A DNA stretch of 64,000 nt from Geodermatophilus africanus (GTDB lineage: Bacteria > Actinomycetota > Actinomycetes > Mycobacteriales > Geodermatophilaceae): contig NZ_FNOT01000008.1 in NCBI RefSeq assembly GCF_900107105.1, positions 124,001-188,000 on the forward strand, read 5' to 3'. This document shows positions 1-7,655 of this stretch, in pieces. The translations under genes and the position numbers were made by a program. Position 1 is the stretch's first letter; each line of letters begins with the position of its first letter. The notes beneath the pieces are model-generated. The model searched no databases and was not told the origin of the DNA. It worked only from the letters and a program-made list of their open reading frames with translations.

Positions 1-175
1 GGCCGGCGAGGAAGCGCAGCGCGGCGCGCAGGTCCTCGGGCCGGTCGCCGACGACGACCACCGAGCCGACGTCCACCCCCAGCTGTCGCAGCTGCTCGGC
101 GACCCACGGGCCGTTGCGGTCGCCCACCCGGCCGGTGAGGACCTCGGTCCCGGTGACGACGATCCCTGCGCTCAC
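1..175 (-). CDS. cinA: CinA N-terminal domain (partial, runs off left edge)
   Basis: The first 58 codons are present, from a GTG at 175 reading left. The translation begins [19 protein letters not shown] and continues with the pattern of the MoCF/molybdopterin-binding fold that opens CinA (competence/damage-inducible protein, which in many bacteria carries an NMN amidohydrolase domain at the other end). The GTEVLTG motif and the following NGPWVAEQL helix match the family start well. The C-terminal part lies outside the window, so whether the amidase domain exists cannot be seen. It is divergent from the membrane protein gene at 303. Confidence 0.8.
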   Translation of the reverse strand, partial: MSAGIVVTGTEVLTGRVGDRNGPWVAEQLRQLGVDVGSVVVVGDRPEDLRAALRFLAG

Positions 176-302
176 GGCCACCCGGCCGACCCTAGTGAGA
201 CCTCGGCCCGCCCGCGTTTCCTGCCGGGCGCCCGGCCGCCGCGCCACTAGCGTGCGGACGGACCGGTCCGGCGCGCGCCCGCGTCCCGAGCGAGGAGGAA
301 CC

Positions 303-989
303 GTGACCCACCCGAGTCCCAGCCCCGAGCCACCCGCGCCGCGCGACCCGGGCATTCAGCAGATCGCCTTCGCCTCCTCCGGGGCGACCGCCGCAGGCAC
401 GCACCAGTTCCCGCGGGTGGACGGCGAGCCGCTGTCCGGCGGGGTCCAGCCGACCGGCCCCGTCGGCTCGCTGCCCGGACCGCCCGGCGCGGGGACGCCG
501 TCCCCGGCCGCCGACGCTCCCGGCTCCCCGCTCGCCCCGCCCCTGGCCGCCGGAGGGCGCCCCCGCCGGACCCGGACGCCGCGCCCGCCCCGCGTTCCCC
601 GCACCCCCGGCACCGCCCGCTCGCCGCGGAGGCGTGCCGTGCGCGCCGGCGCCGGCCTGACCGCGCTCTCCCTGCTGCTGCTCCAACTGGGCCTCGGCCT
701 GGGCTTCGGCGAGGTGCCGCTGTGGTCGACCGTCACGCTGTGGTCGGTCTTCGCGACCCTCGCCGTCCTCGTCGGGGCGCTGCCGTTCACCGGCCGCGTC
801 GTCCCTGCCGCCCGGCAGCACCCCGACGCCGTCTGGAAGGTCGCGGCCGCCGGGCTGACCGGCCTGGCCGTGTTCTGGGTGCTCGTCGTGCTGCCGAGCG
901 TCGACAGCGACCGCGGCTTCGTGCTCACCGCCGCGCTCGCCGCCCTCGGCGCAGCGCTCTGGATCTCCCCCGGCCGCAGCCGGGGCTGA
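303..989 (+). CDS. Hypothetical membrane protein with disordered N-terminus
   Basis: This is a 228-residue protein that I do not recognise. The start is GTG 303, chosen because GAGGAG lies about 6-11 nt upstream; the longer open frame upstream lacks this. Residues 1 to about 115 are rich in Pro, Gly, Ala, Arg and Ser and look disordered. The rest has about four hydrophobic segments (near residues 118-135, 140-160, 178-196 and 203-220), so it is probably an integral inner-membrane protein with a cytoplasmic proline-rich tail. It converges on the kinase gene, with a 20-bp palindrome between them. Confidence 0.65.
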   Translation: MTHPSPSPEPPAPRDPGIQQIAFASSGATAAGTHQFPRVDGEPLSGGVQPTGPVGSLPGPPGAGTPSPAADAPGSPLAPPLAAGGRPRRTRTPRPPRVPRTPGTARSPRRRAVRAGAGLTALSLLLLQLGLGLGFGEVPLWSTVTLWSVFATLAVLVGALPFTGRVVPAARQHPDAVWKVAAAGLTGLAVFWVLVVLPSVDSDRGFVLTAALAALGAALWISPGRSRG

Positions 990-1009
990 CGCGGCGGCCG
1001 GCCGCCGCG
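990..1009. terminator. Perfect 20-bp palindrome between convergent genes
   Basis: CGCGGCGGCCGGCCGCCGCG sits immediately after the stop of the gene ending at 989 and upstream of the end of the convergent kinase at 1077. It can form a very stable hairpin on either strand. There is no U-tract, as is common in high-GC actinobacteria. Bidirectional terminator is the likely role. Confidence 0.5.
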
Positions 1010-1076
1010 GGACCGCGAGCGGGCGCCGCGGGACGGCGCCGGGCCACCACCGGACGCGGCCGGGCCGCCGGTGGGG

Positions 1077-2462
1077 TCAGCCCCGCCCGTTCCCCCTGCC
1101 GGAGTTGTCCGGCTTCGCCCGGTCCCTGCCCCGCTCCTCGTCGTCGCTCCGGCCCGGCCCCTCGTCGGACTCGTCGTCGTCCTCGACGAGGACCGGGGCG
1201 GGCTCGGGGACCACCGGTGCCGGCGGGGCCACCGCGACCGTCAGCGTGACCAGGTCGCCCGGCTCCAGCGCCCCCACCGGTCGCAGCTCGACGACCGAGC
1301 CCGCGGGGGCGTCGGCGCGCACCACGGACTCCCGCTGCACCCGCAGGCCGAGCGCCGCCAGCTCCGCCTCGACCTCGTCGGCCGGCCGGCCGACGTGGTC
1401 GGCCGCGGTGACCAGCAGCGACGCGACCGGTGCGACCGGCGCCTTGGTCGGCGCCTCGGCCTGCGCGACGGGCACCGGCGTCCCGGCGTCCCCGCCGCCG
1501 ACCAGCTCCAGCGCCCCCACCCCGAGCCCCACGCCGAGCAGCAGCGCGGCCACCGGGACCAGCAGCCGTCGGCGGCGGGGGTCCGCGCCCGGCAGCGCGG
1601 CGATGGCCGGCGGCAGCGGCGCCAGCGGCCGGCCGGCGCGCACGGCGTCGGCAGCGGCCCGGAAGGCGGCGCCGTCCGGGAAGCGCCGGGTCGGGTCCTT
1701 GACCATGGCGCGGGCGACGAGGGTGCGCATCGCCTCGGGGACGTCATCGGGCAGCGGCTCGGGCTCGTCGCGGATCTGCGCCAGCGCGATCTGCACCGGG
1801 CTCTCGCCGTCGAAGGCGCGCCGGCCGGCCAGGCACTCGTAGGTGATCGCGCCCAGCGCGTAGACGTCGCTGGCCGGGCCGGCCTTGCCGCCGTCGGCCT
1901 GCTCCGGTGACAGGTAGTGCGCGGTGCCGACCACCTGGCCGGTGCGGGTGAGCGGCACGCTCGACGCCGACCAGGCGATCCCGAAGTCGGTGATCTTGAC
2001 GACGCCGTCCCAGCCGACCAGCACGTTGCCCGGCTTGACGTCGCGGTGCACCACCCCGGCGGCGTGGGCCACGGCCAGCGCCGCGGCGGTCTGCCGGACG
2101 ATGTCCAGCGTCCGGTTCGGGTCCAGCCGGCCGCAGCGGGTCAGCAGCGCCGACAGCGGTTCCCCCTCCACCAGCTCCATCACCAGGTAGGCGAGGCACT
2201 CCCCGTCGGCCGCCACGACCTCGCCGTAGTCGTGGAGGGCGGCGATGTTCGGGTGCACCAGTCGCGCGGTGTGCTGCGCCTCGGCGCGGAACCGGGCGAG
2301 GAACGTGGGATCGCCGGTGTACTCGCTGCGCAGCACCTTGACCGCGACGAAGCGGTCCAGCAGGGCGTCGGAGGCCCGCCAGACCTGGCCCATGCCGCCG
2401 GTCGCGAGCAGCGAGTGCAGCGCGTAGCGGCCGCCGAGCGTGCGCACCCCCGGCTCAGCCAC
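1077..2462 (-). CDS. Membrane Ser/Thr protein kinase with one PASTA domain
   Basis: This is a eukaryote-like (Hanks-type) receptor kinase of 461 residues. The N-terminal catalytic domain has the Gly loop ATGGMGQVW, Lys42 in VAVKVLR, HRDVKPGN, DFGIAW and a GTAHYLSPEQA activation segment. A transmembrane helix follows (RRRRLLVPVAALLLGVGLG), then one PASTA domain outside the membrane and an acidic/basic tail. I prefer GTG 2462 to the ATG at 2495: GGGAGG lies 5 nt upstream of it and the resulting N-terminus (VAEPGVRTLG) aligns with the neighbouring kinase. It lies 111 bp behind the kinase at 2574-4220, with which it probably forms an operon. Ligand and substrates are unknown. Confidence 0.9.
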   Translation of the reverse strand: MAEPGVRTLGGRYALHSLLATGGMGQVWRASDALLDRFVAVKVLRSEYTGDPTFLARFRAEAQHTARLVHPNIAALHDYGEVVAADGECLAYLVMELVEGEPLSALLTRCGRLDPNRTLDIVRQTAAALAVAHAAGVVHRDVKPGNVLVGWDGVVKITDFGIAWSASSVPLTRTGQVVGTAHYLSPEQADGGKAGPASDVYALGAITYECLAGRRAFDGESPVQIALAQIRDEPEPLPDDVPEAMRTLVARAMVKDPTRRFPDGAAFRAAADAVRAGRPLAPLPPAIAALPGADPRRRRLLVPVAALLLGVGLGVGALELVGGGDAGTPVPVAQAEAPTKAPVAPVASLLVTAADHVGRPADEVEAELAALGLRVQRESVVRADAPAGSVVELRPVGALEPGDLVTLTVAVAPPAPVVPEPAPVLVEDDDESDEGPGRSDDEERGRDRAKPDNSGRGNGRG

Positions 2463-2573
2463 CCGTGCCTCCCGCGCGTCACCGCCGGCGGCCATCCCCC
2501 GGCGGGCCCCCAGCGTGCCACCCGGGGCCCGCGTAGACCCCCGGGAGCGGAACGGTCACCCGTCCGGGGTCGG

Positions 2574-4220
2574 TCAGCCGTCGCTGCGGTCGCGGCCGCG
2601 GTCGCCGTCCCCGTCACCCTCGCCGTCCCACGACGGCGAGGAGGAGGACGTCGACCCGCTGGGCGTCGTCGGCACCGAGGCCCCGGACCGACTCGGCGCG
2701 CTGGTCGTCGGCTCGGGCTCCACGGTCGTCTCGGGGGCGCCCGACGTCGACGTCGGGGCCGGCGGGGTGCTGGCCGGCAGCTCCTCCTCCACCGTCGCGG
2801 TCGGCGGAGCCGCCTCGGTGGGCTCGGGCTTCGGCTCGGGCTGCCGTGGGGGCTGCTCCGCGTCGTCGCCGGTGTCCTCGGACACCCGGGTGGCCGGCGC
2901 GGAGTCGCGCTGCCGTGGTGCCGGCTCGGGTGCCACGGCGTACAGGACCCGCACCGTGTCGCCGGGCCGCAGCTGCGCGCCGGCCGGTTCGACGGCGGTC
3001 ACGACGCCCGGCGCGACGTCCCCGGTGACCTCATCGACCCGGTGCACCAGCAGACCCAGTGCGGACAGCGCGAGCGCCACCTCGTCGACCTGCCGCCCGA
3101 CGTAGTCCTCGGCGGCCAGCTCGATCCGGGCGTCCTCGGTCTGCGCGGCGACGACGGTCGGGCCGGGCTGCTCGTCGCCGGAGACGGCCACGAAGACCCC
3201 GGCGGCCGCGGCGGCGCCCAGCAGCAGCGTCACCACCGGCACCAGGATGACGGCCACGCCGCGGCGGCGGGGTCGTGGCGGACCGGCGGTCCGGGCACTG
3301 GAGGCGGTGCCCGCGACGGCCCCCGCGGGCGGCCCCGCGAGGACGTCGACACTGCGGGTGGGCGCGGGCTCGGCCACGGGGCGGCCGGCGCGGACGTCCT
3401 CGACCGCGGCGACGAAGGCCGCGCCGTCGGGCATGCGGGCCGCCGGGTCCTTGGCCAGCGAGCGGCGGATCAGCGAGCGGACGTCGCCGGGCAGGTCGTC
3501 GGGCAGCGGCTCGGGGTCGTCGCGCACCTGCTTGAGTGCGATCGTGACGGCGTTGTCCCCGTCGAAGGCCGGGCGGCCGGTCAGGCACTCGTAGCCGACG
3601 AGGCCCAGGGCGTAGACGTCGCTGGCCGGGGTGGCGTGGTGGCCCTCGGCGACCTCCGGGGCCAGGTACTGCGGGGTGCCGATCACCTGGCCGGTGCGGG
3701 TGAGCGGCACGCTGCCGGCCGACCAGGCGATGCCGAAGTCGGTGATCTTCACGCTGCCGTCGTCGCGGACCAGGATGTTGCCGGGCTTGACGTCGCGGTG
3801 CACCAGCCCGATCCGGTGGGCCTCGGCCAGCGCGGAGGCGGTCTGCTCCAGCAGCGACAGCGTCACGGCGGCCGACAGCCGGCGCTCGCGCTGCAGCACC
3901 GCCGACAGCGGCTCGCCCTCCACCAGCTCCATCACCAGGTAGGCCAGCGTCTCGCCGCTGCCGTCGGTGGCCTCGGTCTCGCCGTAGTCGAAGACGGCCG
4001 CGATGTTGGGGTGGGAGAGCCCGGCGGCGTGCTGCGCCTCGGCGCGGAAGCGGGCGCGGAAGGTCGGGTCGCCGGTGTACTCGCTGCGCAGGACCTTCAC
4101 CGCCACGGGACGGCCGAGGAGGACGTCGGTGCCGCGCCAGACCTGCCCCATGCCGCCGGCGGCGATCAGCTCGGCGAGCTCGTACCGCTCACCCAGGTTG
4201 CGCCGACCCGGCTCCACCAC
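2574..4220 (-). CDS. Membrane Ser/Thr protein kinase with one PASTA domain and long extracellular tail
   Basis: This 548-residue Hanks-type kinase is a close paralogue of its downstream neighbour. Motifs: AAGGMGQVW Gly loop, Lys42 in VAVKVLRSEY, HRDVKPGN, DFGIAW and GTPQYLAPE. A transmembrane helix near residues 320-345 is followed by one PASTA domain (about 360-425) and a Ser/Thr/Pro/Glu-rich tail to the C-terminus. Two GTG codons lie in tandem (4220 and 4217); GAGGAG lies about 9 nt upstream of the first. The gene is divergent from the enoyl-CoA hydratase, with a 394-bp regulatory gap between them. The similarity of the two kinases suggests tandem duplication. Confidence 0.9.
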   Translation of the reverse strand: MVEPGRRNLGERYELAELIAAGGMGQVWRGTDVLLGRPVAVKVLRSEYTGDPTFRARFRAEAQHAAGLSHPNIAAVFDYGETEATDGSGETLAYLVMELVEGEPLSAVLQRERRLSAAVTLSLLEQTASALAEAHRIGLVHRDVKPGNILVRDDGSVKITDFGIAWSAGSVPLTRTGQVIGTPQYLAPEVAEGHHATPASDVYALGLVGYECLTGRPAFDGDNAVTIALKQVRDDPEPLPDDLPGDVRSLIRRSLAKDPAARMPDGAAFVAAVEDVRAGRPVAEPAPTRSVDVLAGPPAGAVAGTASSARTAGPPRPRRRGVAVILVPVVTLLLGAAAAAGVFVAVSGDEQPGPTVVAAQTEDARIELAAEDYVGRQVDEVALALSALGLLVHRVDEVTGDVAPGVVTAVEPAGAQLRPGDTVRVLYAVAPEPAPRQRDSAPATRVSEDTGDDAEQPPRQPEPKPEPTEAAPPTATVEEELPASTPPAPTSTSGAPETTVEPEPTTSAPSRSGASVPTTPSGSTSSSSPSWDGEGDGDGDRGRDRSDG

Positions 4221-4522
4221 CGTGGTTCTCTCCTCGCCTGTGACTCAGCGTCGTCCGCGGCCCGGGAGCGCCGGTGCTCCTGGGTCTGGATGTCCCGCGC
4301 CCCTGTCGGCTACACGTCGGCGCAGGACGCCGGGCGTGTCGCCCACCGGGGGGACGGCGCCGCGCGCTCCGGCCCGCGCCGCGTCCGCCCGCCGCCCATC
4401 CTCCCAGGTCCGGGGTCTGCCGCGCCCGGACTGTTCCGTCACGATCCGGCCACGGTCGGGTGGCCGTGAGGCGTCTGCGGTGAACAGCGGGCGGCCACCA
4501 GTCGTCGCCGCGGACACCGGGC

Positions 4523-4537
4523 GAGATCGCCGATCTC
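4523..4537. promoter_or_regulatory. Palindromic operator-like site, copy 1
   Basis: GAGATCGCCGATCTC is a dyad with 7-bp arms around one central base. An identical copy lies 41 bp downstream (centre to centre), close to four helical turns, which suits cooperative binding of a dimeric regulator. The bound protein is unknown. Confidence 0.5.
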
Positions 4538-4563
4538 ATACGCTCCCGGTCCCAGAGCCGCGC

Positions 4564-4578
4564 GAGATCGCCGATCTC
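4564..4578. promoter_or_regulatory. Palindromic operator-like site, copy 2
   Basis: This is an exact second copy of GAGATCGCCGATCTC, ending 36 bp before the ATG of the enoyl-CoA hydratase, so a bound protein would probably block transcription of that gene. Bases outside the dyad differ between the two copies, which points to selection on the dyad itself. Confidence 0.5.
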
Positions 4579-4614
4579 GCCGTGCGTGGGGACCGACGAC
4601 GAGGAGGGGCGACG

Positions 4615-5391
4615 ATGCCCGAGACCGTGACCCGCGAGGACGCCGGCGGGGTCGCCACGATCACGATGCTGCGGCCGGGGCTGACCCACCAGTCGCGGCG
4701 CGAGCTGCTCGACGTCGTCCGCGAGGTGGCGGCCGACGACTCCGTGCGGGCCGTGCTGCTCACCGGCACCGGCCGGGCCTTCTGCGTCGGGCAGGACCTC
4801 GGCCAGCACGTGGAGGCGCTGCGCGGGGACGCCGCCACGTCGCTGTCGGTCGTCGAGGACGAGTACAACCCGCTGGTCCTGGCGCTGGCCGCGCTGCGGG
4901 TGCCGGTGGTCGTGGCGGTCAACGGGGCGGCGGCCGGCGCCGGGCTCGGCATCGCCCTCGCCGGCGACCTGCGGGTGGCTGCCGCGGGCGCCAAGTTCAC
5001 CACCGCGTTCGCCGGCATCGGGCTGTCCAGCGACTCGGGCCTGGCCGCCCGCCTGGTGCACTGTGTCGGCGGTTCTCGAGCGGCCGAGCTGCTGCTGCTG
5101 CCCGAGCCGTTCCCGGCGGAGCGGGCCGCCGAGTGGGGCCTGGTGCACCGGGTCGTGCCCGCCGAGCAGGTGCCGGCCGAGGCGCTGGCGCTCGCCGCGC
5201 GGCTGGCCGCGGGCCCGACCGCCGCGTACCGGGCGATCAAGACCGTGCTCGCCACGGCGGCCACCGACCGCCTCGAGGAGACCCTGGCGCTCGAGGCGCG
5301 GCTGCAGACCGACCTGGGACGCACCGCCGACCACCGCGAGGCGGTCGAGGCCTTCCTGGAGAAGCGCGCCCCGCAGTTCACTGGTGACTGA
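4615..5391 (+). CDS. Enoyl-CoA hydratase/isomerase family protein, PaaG-like
   Basis: This is a 258-residue crotonase-fold protein with an ATG start behind GAGGAGGGG. The signature pieces CVGQDL, YNPLV, VNGAAAGAG (oxyanion hole) and an Asp in LSSDSGL resemble PaaG, the ring-opening isomerase of phenylacetyl-CoA breakdown, more than classic beta-oxidation hydratases. No other paa gene is visible, so the substrate stays open. The usual Asn after the first strand (RP-x-N-ALS) is replaced by THQSRREL. Regulation by the twin dyads upstream is likely. Confidence 0.85.
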   Translation: MPETVTREDAGGVATITMLRPGLTHQSRRELLDVVREVAADDSVRAVLLTGTGRAFCVGQDLGQHVEALRGDAATSLSVVEDEYNPLVLALAALRVPVVVAVNGAAAGAGLGIALAGDLRVAAAGAKFTTAFAGIGLSSDSGLAARLVHCVGGSRAAELLLLPEPFPAERAAEWGLVHRVVPAEQVPAEALALAARLAAGPTAAYRAIKTVLATAATDRLEETLALEARLQTDLGRTADHREAVEAFLEKRAPQFTGD

Positions 5392-5524
5392 ACGCATCCC
5401 CGGCACTGCTGCCGGTACTGACACGAGGACATCCGCGCAGCTGGGCCGGGAGTGCTCCCGAGCACGGCACCGCGCGGTGACAGGCTGCCACGGTCCGGCG
5501 GTCAGGCCACGGGGGGAGCGGCAC

Positions 5525-6127
5525 GTGACGGGGTCCACCAGGTCCGACCAGGCGCCGACGACGGCACAGCGCCCCCTCCCACGGCGGGTCGTGCTCACCG
5601 GCAACGTCGCCGCCCCGCCGCCGCCCGCGCGGCCGGCGGTGACCAGCGACCTCGCGCCGCCACTGCCCCGCACCCTGCCGCCGCTGCCCGCGACCGTGCG
5701 GGCGGCCACGGCGCTGTGGTGGGCCGCCTGCCTGGCGGCCGTCACCGGCATCTCCGCGGCGCTGCTGGACCTCGGTGCCCTCCGGGACCGGCTGGCCGTG
5801 CTCGCGACCGCCGAGGACCCCGCCGCCCCCGCCGACCTGGTCGCCGACGGCGTGCGGGCGACCATCGCGCTGGTCCTCGGCGGGACCGGCGCGCTGATCC
5901 TCGTCTCCCTGGTGTGGACGGCGCTGGTGCTGCGCGGCCGCCGGTGGGCGCGGTGGGCGCTGCTGCTCACCGCGGTGCCCACCCTGCTGGCCCTCGACGT
6001 GGCGCAGACCGTCGTCGCCGGTGGCGCCGACCTCGACCGGTGGGCGCTGGTTGCCGCCGCCGGGCTGGTCGTCCTGGCCGTCGTCCCGCTGCTGACCCGC
6101 TCAGCCCACGCCGCGTCCCGCCGCTGA
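5525..6127 (+). CDS. Hypothetical four-helix membrane protein
   Basis: This 200-residue protein starts at GTG 5525, preceded by GGGGAG. A proline-rich cytoplasmic N-terminus (about 55 residues) is followed by about four hydrophobic helices, separated by short Arg-rich or Asp-rich loops (LVLRGRRWARWALLL is a typical positive-inside turn). I recognise no family. Its 3' end overlaps the 3' end of the convergent dynamin-like gene by 27 bp. Confidence 0.6.
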   Translation: MTGSTRSDQAPTTAQRPLPRRVVLTGNVAAPPPPARPAVTSDLAPPLPRTLPPLPATVRAATALWWAACLAAVTGISAALLDLGALRDRLAVLATAEDPAAPADLVADGVRATIALVLGGTGALILVSLVWTALVLRGRRWARWALLLTAVPTLLALDVAQTVVAGGADLDRWALVAAAGLVVLAVVPLLTRSAHAASRR

Positions 6128-7624
6128 CCCGTCGAGCCCGGCGAGCAGCGCCTCGCAGGCCCGGACGACGACCTCGGCGGCGTCCGCGGTCGCCCGGCCC
6201 GCCAGCGGGTCGCCGGCGGCGGTCCGCCAGCGGGCCAGGGCCCCGAGCGCCGCCTCGCGCAGCTCGTCGTCCGGCGTCCCCTCCGGCAGCCCCAGCCGTG
6301 CGGTGGGGCCGGTGCCCTCGGCGCCGAGCAGCCGCTCCCCCTCGGCCCGCAGCGGCGCCTGCAGGGGGCCGTCGGCAGCCCGGGAGCGGGCCAGCAGGTC
6401 CAGCTCGGCCAGGTCCGGGGTGGCCAGGCGGAGCCGCTCCAGCCCGGCCCGCAGCCCGTCGTCCCCCGCCACCGGGTGCTCGGCCAGCACCGCCTCGAGC
6501 TGCCGCAGCGCCGTCCCGGCCCGCAGCTGCGTGCCCCGCTCGGTGAAGTGCACGCGGAGCAGCCGCCGGAGCTCGGCCAGCCCGCTGCGCTGCAGCAGCT
6601 CCTCGGCCAGCGCGGTGGCGTCCGGGACGCCGGCCCGGACCAGCGCGATCGACAGCCGGATGCCGAACAGGCCCAGCCGGTCGAGCAGCGCCGCCCGCAC
6701 CTCCGCCGCGAGCGGCACCGGCGCCTCCGGCCGGGTGAAGCGGTCGGCGGTCAGCAGCATCCGCGACACCTGCGACTGGTCGGCGTCGGCGAGCGCGCGC
6801 AGCGCGACGAAGTCGCCGTGCCGCAGCGTCCGGCCGGCCAGCGCCAGCAGCCCGGCCACCGGCACCACCGCCGAGCTGACCGCCGCGACCCGCGGGTCGG
6901 CCGACATCCGCCGCGCCACGGCCTCGGCGGCCAGCAGCGCGTCCAGCCGCCCGGCCCCCACCTCGTCGGCGCGGGACAGCACGGTGATCGTCGTCGTGAG
7001 CGCGCCCTCCCCGGCCGTGCCGGCCTGGAAGGCGGCGAGGACGGCGACGTCCTCGGGCTGCGGCTGGCGGGTGAGGAACACGACGGCGTCGGCCCCGGCC
7101 GGGCCGTCGTCGGCGCCCAGGAAGCCGTGGGTGCGCGCGCTGGTGCCGGTCGACAGCGACGCGATCCCCGGGGTGTCGACGACGGTCGCCGGCAGCAGGT
7201 CGTCGGTCGGCCAGTCGACGACCAACTGCGCGACCTCCTCCGGCGGGGTGCCGCCGAGCTCCAGCCGCAGGCCGCCGTCCGCGCGGCGCACCGGCAGGGT
7301 CCGCCGTCCGCCGTCGGTGCCGTGCAGCTCGACCCGCGGGGTCGCGCCGTGCCGGTAGACGGTGACCACACGGGTGCACTCGCCGGCGTCGGTGGGCGCC
7401 ACCCGGGCGCCGACCAGCGCGTTGAGCAGCGTCGACTTGCCCGACTTCACCCGGCCGACCAGCGCCAGGCGCAGCGGCTCGTCCAGCCGGCGCCGTTGCG
7501 CCTCGAGCCGGGCGGCGGCAGCGGGGACGTCGGCGTAGTGCGCCAGCGCGTGGTCGAGCAGGGCGCGGACCTCGTCCAGGGCCGCCGCTCCCGTGTCCCC
7601 GCGCGACCCCACCCCCTCGGTCAC
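6101..7624 (-). CDS. Dynamin-like GTPase, IniC-like (507 aa)
   Basis: This is a large GTPase of the bacterial dynamin superfamily. G1 is GRVKSGKS (residues 57-64), G3 is DTPG (150-153), and an SRAD motif serves as G4. The rest is an alpha-helical stalk without an obvious membrane helix. The length is close to mycobacterial IniC (about 490 residues). It starts at GTG 7624 with GGGAGG 4-5 nt upstream and follows the IniA-like gene by 31 bp, so the two GTPases are co-transcribed and may work as a hetero-pair. The expected role is membrane remodelling or repair at the inner membrane; this is inference from the family. Confidence 0.85.
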   Translation of the reverse strand: MTEGVGSRGDTGAAALDEVRALLDHALAHYADVPAAAARLEAQRRRLDEPLRLALVGRVKSGKSTLLNALVGARVAPTDAGECTRVVTVYRHGATPRVELHGTDGGRRTLPVRRADGGLRLELGGTPPEEVAQLVVDWPTDDLLPATVVDTPGIASLSTGTSARTHGFLGADDGPAGADAVVFLTRQPQPEDVAVLAAFQAGTAGEGALTTTITVLSRADEVGAGRLDALLAAEAVARRMSADPRVAAVSSAVVPVAGLLALAGRTLRHGDFVALRALADADQSQVSRMLLTADRFTRPEAPVPLAAEVRAALLDRLGLFGIRLSIALVRAGVPDATALAEELLQRSGLAELRRLLRVHFTERGTQLRAGTALRQLEAVLAEHPVAGDDGLRAGLERLRLATPDLAELDLLARSRAADGPLQAPLRAEGERLLGAEGTGPTARLGLPEGTPDDELREAALGALARWRTAAGDPLAGRATADAAEVVVRACEALLAGLDGSAAGRGVG

Positions 7625-7655
7625 GGAGCCTCCCTGCGTGACCTCGCCCGCTCGG

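Larger units (their letters stand above)
4221..4614. promoter_or_regulatory. Divergent promoter region, kinase operon / enoyl-CoA hydratase
   Basis: This 394-bp gap between divergent genes holds no convincing gene; the open frames here have no ribosome site and no recognisable product. Its right half carries two copies of the dyad GAGATCGCCGATCTC (listed separately), so the plus-strand promoter should lie near 4520-4600. The GAGGAGGGG at about 4599-4607 is the ribosome site of the hydratase gene. Confidence 0.5.

Noticed and set aside
1917..4469. 850-codon plus-strand frame across both kinases
   Set aside because: Antisense of two unmistakable kinase genes; Gly/Arg/Val/His-rich without domain content.
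4245..4517. 90-codon minus-strand frame in the kinase/hydratase gap
   Set aside because: No ribosome site, Arg/Gly/Ala/Pro-rich composition, and it covers the likely promoter region.
5967..7379. 470-codon alternative minus frame over the IniC-like gene
   Set aside because: Arg/Gly/Ala-rich shadow; the true frame has the GTPase motifs and a good ribosome site.
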